This document shows positions 14,217 through 23,297 of a DNA stretch of 64,000 bases, in pieces. The translations under genes and the position numbers were made by a program. Position 1 is the stretch's first letter; every line of letters begins with the position of its first letter. A model generated the notes under the pieces. That model worked only from the letters and a program-made list of their open reading frames with translations, searched no databases and had not been told where the DNA came from. The stretch comes from Balanoglossus misakiensis (lineage: Eukaryota > Hemichordata), in NCBI GenBank assembly GCA_040954595.2, contig CM082586.2, forward strand, positions 8,060,001 to 8,124,000. The letters run 5' to 3'.

Positions 14217-17200
14217 TCATATACTTACTCACTCACTCACTCACTCACTCACTCACACACACACACTCACTCACTCACTCACTCACTCACTCACTCACTC
14301 ACTCACACACACTCACTCACTCACTCACTCACTAACTCACTCACATACACACTCACTCACTCACTCCCTCCCTCCCTCACTCACTCACTCACTCTTCCAC
14401 ACAAACACTTCTGTTCATTCTCAACACACATATCCCACCCTGTCTCTCATGCTTGTTGAACGATTTTTACGGCTTAATCCATCTTTTTTACCATTCATTC
14501 GTTCACTTGTTCACTCATTGATTCATTCATTTTAAATGTGTGGTGTTATTAGGGTGGTTCACCCACTCCATTTGATCGTAACTTGGGAACCAAATTAGCA
14601 GCCAAAGCAGTGCACTTTCTTCTCGAACATATTGAACAAAATAAGACAGATGATGGTGAGTAAAGATGCTTGCGGTATTTGAATGTCAGTAAAGATGCAA
14701 CTATCAGTGGAAATAGAATCGGTTTATGCCATGTTGAGAATGGTGGCGTTGAGACTGCATTGTAAATAGTACTGCAGTTCATCTCAGAAATTGTCCGTAG
14801 ATGTTATTAATGAATTTGCAGTGTCTGTTTTGAATCAAGTTTTTGGCTACATACGGTTACTGTCAGACAAATTCAACTGTTTATTGGACTCTGGTACTCA
14901 ACTCAATTTTTGAATTGTGTAAAGTTTGGTTGTATTATTACTAGCCCTTTCAATTTTATTGGCAGTGTTTGACACAGTATGCACATTGGAGGGCAGCATT
15001 GCCACTCCTGTGAATAGTAGAATAAGCTTGTGATATTGACAGCCTGTTTTTCTCCCCAGAAGAAAAGATAGAATAGTTTACCTATTGTTACATGGCAAAG
15101 AACAGATGATATTTGAACTGACAGTTGTTATTTATACTGACATTCTGGTGGATAATCTAAGTATTATCTGAAAGTATTCATTTTACAGTCATGTCATTGA
15201 TCTGAGGACACAACCATGTTTGCTAGTGATTGATTCATTCCTTTATGGATATAGATTAAATATTTCAAATGTTGTGCTTGAAATGAAATGCTTGTATCAG
15301 AGAACCTTACCAAAGTAAACATTTGAAGATTTCACAACATTATAGAGTGAAAATGTAGACAGTAATGTTTTGCGTGAAGAAGGGAAGATATCCGAAATGG
15401 TCCTCATATCATGTACGGTTGTGATGATGAATGCTCGCAGATCATGAAATCTGACATGCATGCACTCATATGCTGTCGGGAGAGCTGAACTGTGACCTTT
15501 GACCTTTGAACTCTAACACAACTATTCCTGGTCTTGAAGGGTGGTAACGCGTCACCCTTTGATAGATGCTATGGAACACGATTGGCTGGCCGATCTGTTT
15601 ACTGGCTAATTGAGCAAATAGAGAAATATAAGCAAGCAGATGGTATGTATTGTGAAGCTCCATTGCACGTGTGCATTCACTTTTTTAATTCCCGATTTCA
15701 TGGTAAGGTGTAATTAAGAAGCACAGACTAGATTCCATGCAGTATTATTACCATTGCTTGGCTTGCTTATATTGCGCTATTCGGTAAATAACCTGTTGCT
15801 GGTGTTTTAACTCGCTAATCTCGATTTAACCCTTTCACCACCATGGTTTGGTCCAAATCTATTGTTTTCTGTGGTAAGGTTGGACCTCTACACGAGAGAC
15901 TGGGGGTGAAAGGGTTAAATCTGATCACCCTCTGGTGAGGTTGAAATCCATGTGTATGTACTGGCAGTCCATTTGATTGACAGGTGGGCTGTATCATGTG
16001 ACCATGATTGGGTGAATATGTAGAAGACAAGGATAGGTCTTGTCAGGGTGGCTGTTGCTAGTTTCATTCATTTCATCCCCATGCCTGCAATCCTTAGACT
16101 CAGTCCATCCACTTGACATCAGGCTGCAGATAGAGGATGACTACATAGGCGCATGTTGTAATTGTCTGATTGAAAAGAAGTCTTGAGGAAAAGATACCTG
16201 TATTTTAGCTGTCTTGATTGATTTACTAACTACTTTTTAACCTTAAAAGAATAGAATCAATGAAAATTCAATATTCCGTATTTGAAAAAACATTGGCAGA
16301 AATGACAACATAACAATAGAGAACCTGATTAATGCTGAAACTTGTAAACTGTAGGATTGAAAATTCAATATTTTTGCTCACTATTTCGTACTTGAAAAAA
16401 AACTTATTAACAATAGAGAACCTGATTACAATAGAGAACCCAATTAATGCTGAAACTTAGAAACTGTAGGATTGGGAGACTATTACATATTGTTAGTATT
16501 AGATTGGAACATGATTTCAACAATACTAAGTTTGACATTACTGATGTAGAGTGCTACTATAACACTAAATTACTAATCATGTGTGGATGGTATTCATGAA
16601 ACTTCTGTTTGCTTATATCAACATTGAGAGTACACATGGGTGCACTTTGGACCAGCCAATGAATTTCATTCATTTCAATCACATGACCCCTTTGAAAACA
16701 AGCGTGGCTTTCCACTTTGTTCAGTTGCAGTATTAGTTTTGTTGTGTGTGGATTGTATGGTGATTCAAGGGATCATGTAGAAGGCATGTCCTCACGGGGG
16801 ATTTTAACACAGACATCCGTGGCGCGATAGCTTACAAAAGGCACTGTAGAATGGAATATTTCATCTTGAATATTGCTATGCTTGCAGCGTTGTATTGTAT
16901 TAAGATCTGATTAAAAGGGCAAATTAGTGTTGCCAATTTGTCAGCTTTATGCATTATGGACAGATATCAAGATTAAAATAGTGGACCCTCGCTAAGTTAC
17001 AGGTGTCTGGGTGCATCACTAAAAGTGCAATTTATGGAGAATAATGAACAAATGAAATGATATGGTCATGCAGCTAGAATTTATTATAGTGACAGCTTAT
17101 TTACATATGCATCGTAGGGAAGGTTCACTATCGCTGTAATTCTCCTGGTAAGAGCCCCTGCTCAGACAAAGGCCAACCTTCAATTTTATGAAGAATTTTC

Positions 17201-19048
17201 ACAGATGAGGTTATAGCCTGTCTAGAGTCCTGGGTGAATTCAGATTTTTTTTTCTTGTTAGAGAACACAAACCATTGACATATGGCAAAAGTATGAAATA
17301 TTGAGGCTTGTCTGCAAATTTTCCAGTATCTTGCCATCTTTCTTGTACATTAATATGTATAAATTGATCACTTTGCATTATGAATAAATAAAATGTCCCA
17401 TTCTTTAGCCAGTGTGCTTCAAATATACCAAGGGGGTGCTCGGGCAAGAGTCTACCCACCTCTCCCCCCCCCCCCCCCATATTCTTCTAAATGTTACATG
17501 TTTAGGCCCTGGGGCTCTTATCATGCGGAATACAGAAGCTTTATTTAAGCTGGTTAAACTAGAATCATGGTTAAACTAGTTTCAACCAGAATCATGGTAA
17601 AGATATGACATATTAGTCTGTGTAAGTCTTTGAAGCAGAAATAAATTATAGAACTTTTCAGCAAAACTGTCTATATCGTGCAAATCAAAAACTTGACATT
17701 TCCATAATAGCCAACATGTTTTGAGTCCTATTTGGAATGAACATTTGGTGAATTAATAATGATGGAATTGTAAATTTTCCCTTTTATTTTGGGTCATGTA
17801 TCAAACTTTTAAATCCAAATTTAGCATTCTCAATCAATATTTGCCCTTTAAACATTTTGTTTTATAACACAAGCAGTTGTTTTGCCTGTTGTTATTCAGA
17901 GCTTATTCACTGTGAAATATGGCCACTTCTGGTATAAAACATCAATTACTGGTAAACACATTAGCCCTTTCACCCCCAGTTCCCTCTGTAGAGGTCCAAC
18001 CTTACCATAGACAACAATGGATTTGGACTGAACCATGGTGGTGAAAGGGTTAAACTGGCTTACTCTACCTGCGTGCAATATTATTTCTGCTTCTAAGATG
18101 TTCAACTCATGTGGATGTAATTTTGTCTTAATCATTTCCAATCCTATAATACCTAGGTTTTTCACAGAACTCTATCTAAACAGAATTAGAAAATTGTTTT
18201 TGAATAAACTGTGTAGTGTCTTAAATTTAGAAGTCATGTGACAGTCATGTGATACAAAACTGCCCAATTGTCAACTGCCATGTTACATGATTGAACTTCA
18301 GTGATTTATTGCTTTGTTAAAAAAAACTAGTGTCACTTTAGGGTATGTATAGAACAACTGGTAATCTGTGTCGCATTCAATTTGTTCCAACAGGAAGTGT
18401 CTACACCAACAAGCCAGAGACAGCTTGTCTGCTAGGAATGCATAAACGTATCCTTGCTTTCCGATCTGTTGAGCAACTGAAGGAGATCACTGATTTCCAG
18501 TAAGTAGTCTCGTGGATGTTGATTGGTTTCTGCGAACCATGTGATAACCATGTGATTTCTGGATTAGCCAATACTAAGGCATTAGAGAATCTGTTACCAC
18601 TGATAGTGAACAAAGTTATATATAAGGCTGCTCAACTTGGTGGGGACTCATAATACTGTTTGATTGCAACAGACAATGAAACTGGTCCCTCTGTGAAAAT
18701 AGTCCCACACAAAACATTACATCATGCCACAACAATATTTCTGTCTAATCCATGAACTGTCAAAACCCAAGAGAGTTCAAACTATTGCCAGACATTATCT
18801 GTTTTCCCCAGAGAAATTTCATGACCGAATGTGTCAAATCTTGCAATGTACAATCTGTAGATGAGACAATGAAGTTTTAACTAGATGCTTGTTTGTTTGT
18901 TTGTTGCCACAGACATCGTATTCCCAAAGAGCAATGGTGGATGAAGATCCGACCACTGTTGCGTATTTTGGCCAAACATGAGAGTACCTACGAAGTGGAA
19001 GGCATTGCCATCAAGTCAGTCAGTGATTCGGACCCAGACAGCAACTAA
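1876..19048 (+). CDS. PFK: ATP-dependent 6-phosphofructokinase, linker and C-terminal half (partial gene)
   Basis: Phosphofructokinase converts fructose 6-phosphate and ATP to fructose 1,6-bisphosphate, the committed step of glycolysis, in the cytosol. The animal enzyme is two fused homologous halves; only the end of the catalytic N-half, the linker and the regulatory C-half are here. Exons: 1876-2001, 2487-2551, 2841-2931, 3657-3803, (5695-5765 or 6673-6743), 8522-8609, 9191-9343, 9679-9843, (11023-11084 or 11563-11624), 12642-12753, (14553-14655 or 15540-15642), 18394-18499, 18913-19048 (TAA). One exon from each pair gives 474 residues in frame. Visible family motifs are [74 protein letters not shown] and HRIPKEQWW. 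By homology to vertebrate PFK, TVSNN, the arginine ending LGTNR, the arginine before KNVLGHMQQ and HMQQ itself bind the activator fructose 2,6-bisphosphate. Upstream exons lie outside the window. Confidence 0.96.
5695..5765 (+). CDS. PFK: PFK mutually exclusive exon, pair 1 copy A
   Basis: 71-nt exon after ...EGLLKDQ. It has a TAG acceptor and a GTAGGT donor, and reads [15 protein letters not shown] then GGSNLGTN, with the final arginine codon split as CG|C onto exon 8522. It aligns to the vertebrate C-half segment around GGWTGQGGSKLGTKR, whose terminal arginine contacts fructose 2,6-bisphosphate. A CA-rich stretch (about 5644-5682) precedes the acceptor. Because 71 is not a multiple of 3, using both copies or neither would break the frame. 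Confidence 0.9.
5766..8521 (+). other. PFK: PFK introns around pair 1
   Basis: Apart from alternative exon 6673-6743 this stretch is intronic. It contains a poly-G run (about 6241-6250) and AT-rich DNA. No other coding exon is visible. The acceptor of the next common exon is TTGATAG at 8515-8521. Confidence 0.6.
6673..6743 (+). CDS. PFK: PFK mutually exclusive exon, pair 1 copy B
   Basis: Second 71-nt exon with the same phases as the copy at 5695, separated from it by a 907-nt intron. It has a CAG acceptor and a GTTAGT donor. It reads [15 protein letters not shown] then GGSKLGTN plus a split arginine. The two copies share 17 of 24 residues; the differences (D/R, MS/IG, A/R, KV/RD, N/K) change charge while the GGS.LGTNR end is kept. 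Clean splice sites and an open frame argue against a decayed duplicate. Confidence 0.9.
10063..10341. repeat. Foldback family AAGGTCCACTAT, copy 1
   Basis: It begins AAGGTCCACTATTTGTAACT and ends with the near reverse complement AGTTGCAAATAATGGACC. The internal part (TTTGTCAACAGTAACAATG...) is shared with the copy at 21041-21380. Lies in the PFK intron before pair 2. Confidence 0.75.
11023..11084 (+). CDS. PFK: PFK mutually exclusive exon, pair 2 copy A
   Basis: 62-nt exon with TTATAG acceptor and GTATGC donor, reading [20 protein letters not shown] plus a split arginine. It follows ...FSIKDLQ and precedes [12 protein letters not shown]. It aligns to the vertebrate C-half segment that ends KRGLVLRNE. 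62 nt is not a multiple of 3. Confidence 0.9.
11563..11624 (+). CDS. PFK: PFK mutually exclusive exon, pair 2 copy B
   Basis: 62-nt exon with a pyrimidine-rich tract, CAG acceptor and GTAGTA donor, 478 nt after copy A and in the same phases. It reads [20 protein letters not shown] plus a split arginine, 14 of 21 residues identical to copy A, and its RGLVLR end is closer to vertebrate PFK. Third codon positions have diverged widely, so the duplication is not recent. Confidence 0.92.
14184..14396 (+). repeat. CA / CACT microsatellite in PFK intron
   Basis: A (CA)n run passes into long (CACT)n with small interruptions, on the transcribed strand, ending about 155 nt upstream of exon 14553-14655. 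Reading frames through it (Thr-His-Ser repeats) are artefacts of the repeat. Confidence 0.95.
14553..14655 (+). CDS. PFK: PFK mutually exclusive exon, pair 3 copy A
   Basis: 103-nt exon with TTATTAG acceptor and GTGAGT donor. It starts [20 protein letters not shown] directly after HMQQ and ends ...NKTDDG. It closely matches the vertebrate C-half [10 protein letters not shown] segment. A 0.2 kb CA/CACT microsatellite lies about 155 nt upstream of the acceptor. Confidence 0.92.
15493..15505 (-). promoter_or_regulatory. Perfect DR1-type motif in PFK intron
   Basis: TGACCTTTGACCT is the reverse complement of AGGTCAAAGGTCA, two nuclear-receptor half-sites spaced by one base. It lies 35 nt upstream of PFK alternative exon 15540-15642. 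Function is not shown; it could also act simply as part of the pyrimidine tract. Confidence 0.35.
15540..15642 (+). CDS. PFK: PFK mutually exclusive exon, pair 3 copy B
   Basis: 103-nt exon with TTGAAG acceptor (weak pyrimidine tract) and GTATGT donor, 884 nt after copy A and in the same phases. It starts [20 protein letters not shown] and ends ...KYKQADG. Eighteen of 35 residues match copy A, so this is the most divergent pair. GGN.SPFDR keeps the invariant FDR. A perfect DR1-like motif (15493-15505) sits just upstream. Confidence 0.88.
15826..15918. repeat. MITE-like family TTAACCCTTTCAC, copy 1
   Basis: About 93 bp with ends TTAACCCTTTCACC and GGTGAAAGGGTTAA and inner AAGGTTGGAC. Two more copies lie within 6 kb (17961-18053 inverted, 21387-21477). 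Confidence 0.8.
17961..18053. repeat. MITE-like family TTAACCCTTTCAC, copy 2 (inverted)
   Basis: Same element in the opposite orientation: left end TTAGCCCTTTCACCCCC, inner GTCCAACCTTACCATAG, right end GTGAAAGGGTTAA. Intronic in PFK. Confidence 0.8.
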
Positions 19049-19589
19049 GAAGAGATCACACACCTGGGTTGATACCATCTCTATCAACTTTCTAGAATGA
19101 TTCTCGTACATCTCCGTGGTTTAGATTTACAGGAGTTTTCAAACTTAATTATACACTGTAAAAAAAATTTACATTACATATGCTGTGGGCAGTGTTTGTT
19201 GAAACTTTACTCCAGTGTGGAGTGCTTGTCATTCATAATGTTTGCCATGGTTACCACGTATAGATTCTAACCAGTGAAGTCTGTTGAGAAATGAATCACA
19301 GGCACCTTCACACTCAACTCGTAAAAAGCAGTTGTTTCATTTGTGTTGTCATGTAGATTTTATAGAAATGATATTCGTTGTTTTCAAGAGTGACAGATAT
19401 AGCTTCTTCAACAAACACATTATTTTGACCCGTCCTGAACCCTGATTGAATTTCTGGAAATTGTATGGATTAGTTACATATAATTGATTGTTGCCAGAGA
19501 GGTAGTCCAATTGCATTGGAGGAATGCCATCATTACATCATCGAAGAACCACTTGGCAGTGTAGAATCTGTGTACTGCTATTGAACGTT

Positions 19590-19802
19590 CTGTAAAACTG
19601 GAAATTTTCACGAAAGATAACTTTTTGTGAACTTTGCGAGACCAAACAAAAAACACAAAAATAAATAGTCACGAAAGAAAAAAATGTGTACATTAGAATG
19701 TTATCGGAGATAAAGAGAACGCGAAAATTAATCGTCGCGGAATAGTCGCCTGTATTGATATCGCATGCATTTCCTGTCGCAAAAATTTCCAATTTTACGG
19801 TA
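19590..19802 (+). repeat. Foldback family CTGTAAAACNGGAAATTTTC, copy 1
   Basis: It begins CTGTAAAACTGGAAATTTTC, contains TTATCGGAGATAA...GAACGCGAAAATTAATCGT and ends CCTGTCGCAAAAATTTCC then AATTTTACGGTA. The same order of blocks appears inverted at 32331-32522. Confidence 0.75.
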
Positions 19803-21040
19803 TTGCTGTTTACTACAAGGCGATTGACAGCATACAGTTCCTCGCATATGTTCATGGTTATACATGGCAAAATATCAACATTTATCACCCCAATGAGACA
19901 AAGATTATTTCAGAGTGTATCTAACATCAATTAGTCCATGATTCTTTAGTGCCAGTACAAGTTTAACTTTTCAATCCAAAAAAACAACACTATAAAATCA
20001 AAACTTATGAAAGTTGAAAGAGATGTTATTAGAATGCTGAGTGTTTGTAAATGACAACCATGTATAAAAAAAGAGATGTTCTATAATGTAAAACTTACAC
20101 TTTGACATGGATTGTTTTAATACCAGAGTAATATTTATATCATGTGGAGTGTTGTGTTTAAACTGCATCTAATAAGTATGTAGATGTGTATGAAGCTAAC
20201 TGAAGTCAAGTTTGCATTTTTGTGAGAGTGCAGTGTTACATGACTCAGCTCCATCTTGAATTAGATTTTGTAGTTTTTGTCTTTTGGACATTATGTTGTG
20301 AGTCAGCGTTTGTGATTTGTTTTTTTATCAGTTGCAGAAAAAAAACTGTTCAACTTTGTACCCAGTGGTATAGATCAACTAATGCAATAGGCTTATTTAC
20401 ATGACCACCTTCATATCCAAACATTGTCATACAAAGGCCAGTGTGCCAACCATGTTAATCAACTTGTGTACACCGAATTATTTGACTCATCTTTGAATGA
20501 AAGTACATCGTCATTTGCTGACAAAAACAAAGCAAAATTAATTTTCAAAACCAAATAACACATTTCAAAGGTCATGAACATTGCAAATTTGAAAAAAAAA
20601 GAAGCAATTTTTGAAAACTGGGAGAGTTGGATGAAAAGTTGATTGTTTTTCTACCATGCATGTATGTTATTGGTTGTAAGAATTAAATCTAAGTTTTTTG
20701 CTAGAAACTTTGTCATCTTGAAGTTAGTTTTTGTCTCCGTTTTGTAGTTATTGACTACATGCTTTTTTCATATTGAAAGAGATGTACAAGTTGAGATGAT
20801 GATGAATCCTGTTTTCTGTTTACTCCAGAATGGTCAGTTTTGTATGGCCAACTAAACTGTACTCACATTCTTTGTTTCAAAACAGTTATTTAGACATAAA
20901 ACAAGTTCACTACAAAATGTCAAAAAAAGCAAACATCAAGGTCAATGTGAAATAAATGATAACACTATGAATACAATGAGTTCAATTATCCAATGGACAC
21001 TGAGATACTCTTTTTATGGCTATTGAAAGTATAATGGTTA

Positions 21041-21380
21041 AAGGTCCACTATCTGTAACTTTTGGCTTTTTTTCTGTAATTTTAGTCTGTGTATGAAGCA
21101 TAGGTTCTTATTCGACCCCCACAAGTAGAGATAAAATTAAAATGCATGGTGTTTTTCTTGTGAACATCTGAACATAGCCCATTTGTTCAAAATGGCCATT
21201 GTTAATGTTTGACAATTGTTTGTCAACAATAACAATGATAAGTACTCATGCACGTGACTTGTTGCAGAAAACTGTGCATGTTGTGATGCTATAGGAAGGA
21301 GAACATGAAAATGCAGTTGATATACAAAACACACACACACAAAATAAACAGAAAAAAGTATCCAGAAGTTACAGACAGTT
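21041..21380. repeat. Foldback family AAGGTCCACTAT, copy 2
   Basis: It starts AAGGTCCACTATCTGTAACT and ends ...AGAAGTTACAGACAGTTAG. It shares the inner TGTCAACAATAACAATG...GACTTGTTG block with the copy at 10063. Confidence 0.7.
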
Positions 21381-21386
21381 AGCCTG

Positions 21387-21477
21387 TAACCCTTTCACTG
21401 TCATGGTTCAGTCCAAACCCATTGTTTTCTATGGTAAGGTTGGACGTCTTAAGAGAGAACTGGGCTGAAAGGGTTAA
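21387..21477. repeat. MITE-like family TTAACCCTTTCAC, copy 3
   Basis: TAACCCTTTCACTGTCATGG ... GGTAAGGTTGGAC ... CTGAAAGGGTTAA. Lies downstream of the PFK stop codon and directly follows the second copy of the AAGGTCCACTAT family. Confidence 0.8.
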
Positions 21478-22414
21478 GACAGTAAAAGCTATCCATAGTT
21501 ACTTCCTGAATAACAGAGTGACTTCAGTAGACGTTTTTTGTAAATCTCCATTACTTTGAAGTTGAAGTTACATGGACCACAAATCAGTCAGAGTTGAATT
21601 GTTAGCAGAGATGATTCCATCTAGAACTTCTTCTTCATTTACCTTTGATCCCTGTTTGTCTGTACATTTAGAAATCCATTTTCCAACGCATCATTATATT
21701 GGCAGTGTTCAGATGTATTTTTGCTGTGTTGTTATAAATTCCTTGTATGTTTAAATACCAAAACCTTTTGTGTTTTTGTTCCCACTACATTTTCTATTTT
21801 TAGAATATTTGTCATTTTATACATTGTACCAGTGAGCATAAAAACTGCTTGACTTTCAAATGGTGCAGAATTCAAAAATGTTAAATTATTTTGACTAGTG
21901 TCTTGGCTAGCACCAAAGATGTGCTATTTTTTTTTATTAGCTTTACATTTAAAACCGGTTATCAAAACCCTTACCACATGAAATTTGACAAAAGTCTCAA
22001 CAGCGATATTCTTAGCCATATGGATTATCTTTCCATAAAAGGTGTGCCATTGTGTTCAGTGTCTGTTTTGATTTTTCAGAGTTCTGCTATCCAATCACAT
22101 CAACTCTCTACTATGCTATTTGCATATACAATCTCAATACACCTGGTATTGTGGATTTGAATATCAAAATAGCTCAGCTTGAAACTCGACATTTAAAAAT
22201 AAAAATAAATCTTTTGATTTTATTTTCCTTTTGTGGGTGTTTCATTCTTTTTCAGAGGTGTGAAATCTGTCTACATGTTCACAACTATTTCTTTCTTTCT
22301 TTCTGCACAGACTGTGCAATGGTTAATACATGTACCACACTTCCTTTTATTGGCTCTGATTTGATGATATATGAATAGAACTGGGAGCACATAAAATATG
22401 TTGTGTGTTCCATC

Positions 22415-22416
<2 letters not shown>

Positions 22417-22455
<39 letters not shown>

Positions 22456-22465
22456 TGTGTGTGTA
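22417..22465. repeat. TG/GA microsatellite
   Basis: (TG)n followed by (AG)n and (TG)n in the spacer between PFK and heparanase. Confidence 0.9.
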
Positions 22466-23297
22466 TGTGGTAAAAAGTAAATGATTTATAGACCCAGGTA
22501 ACATTTCTGCTCCCCATAAATATGACTGCAGTGGGGTCCCCTTCCTACGGTTTGAGTTGCAGAGTCTTCAACGAGTCTGTAAATATGTCTGCAGCGAAAA
22601 CTTTTACATGCTGGACGAGTGGGAGTGTAAATGAACGAAAAGGGCGCCCCCTCTGGAGTGACTAGTCTTAGCTGCTGGGAGTCTGGGCCCCTGTCCCGCT
22701 CCCACCGCTGGTCTAGACTAAACTGGTAACCGTGAACTTTTCTATGGCGGTGAAGGCAGTCGATTTCAACCGTGGCAAATTATGGCAAGACAATGAAAAG
22801 TTAAGGTGTAAGGTAATTTATTTTCAAATCAAAATTTTAGTAAAGTATTAGGTATCGATTGTGTAGGGATAAACGATTAAAGTAGAAAAATAAACTATAA
22901 GTCGCATGCTGTTCTGAGAAGAACGCAATTTCTGTCGAGATATCTTCTTGGTCTCTATCTGGGTTAAAATGATAATCATGAAAACCATTGTACCTCTGTG
23001 ACGAAAAACAATATATATGGGACATCTTTGTGAAAAGTCAGAAGCTGGAGGAAATGTCGGATTATTGAAACTCCCAGCACATTCATAGTATCAAACATGA
23101 ATGCAAGTTTTCTCTGTTATAAAGTGAAGAAACTGTTCCGTTTGATTCGACAGATAGATGAATGCTGATTACACCGACGAATTCGAATATATACATGTAT
23201 GTCCATCGTCCGCTCGCACGGCTTTCTTTCAGACAGCAAGTCTTTAGCGGGAGAAGATGATGTATGTCGGGAGACCCCACGCGCAGCACAGTCATTG

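Larger units (their letters stand above)
15643..18393 (+). other. PFK: PFK intron after pair 3
   Basis: 2.75 kb intron with two copies of the TTAACCCTTTCAC element and a poly-C tract (17464-17478). No additional coding exon is visible. Confidence 0.7.
19049..23297. other. PFK 3' UTR, convergent spacer and heparanase 3' UTR
   Basis: No further gene is recognised. It contains the PFK 3' UTR (candidate + strand AATAAA at 20951-20956; another at 19660-19665 lies inside a repeat), foldback elements at 19590-19802, 21041-21380 and 21387-21477, a TG/GA microsatellite (22417-22465), and the heparanase 3' UTR on the - strand with candidate AATAAA at 22822-22817. Confidence 0.6.

Noticed and set aside
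14184-14396. Regularly repeated units that could suggest a CRISPR array
   Set aside because: Simple microsatellite without spacers, in a eukaryotic intron.
14093-14535. Long Thr-His-Ser-rich open frames
   Set aside because: They run entirely through the CA/CACT microsatellite in a PFK intron and have no homology beyond the repeat.
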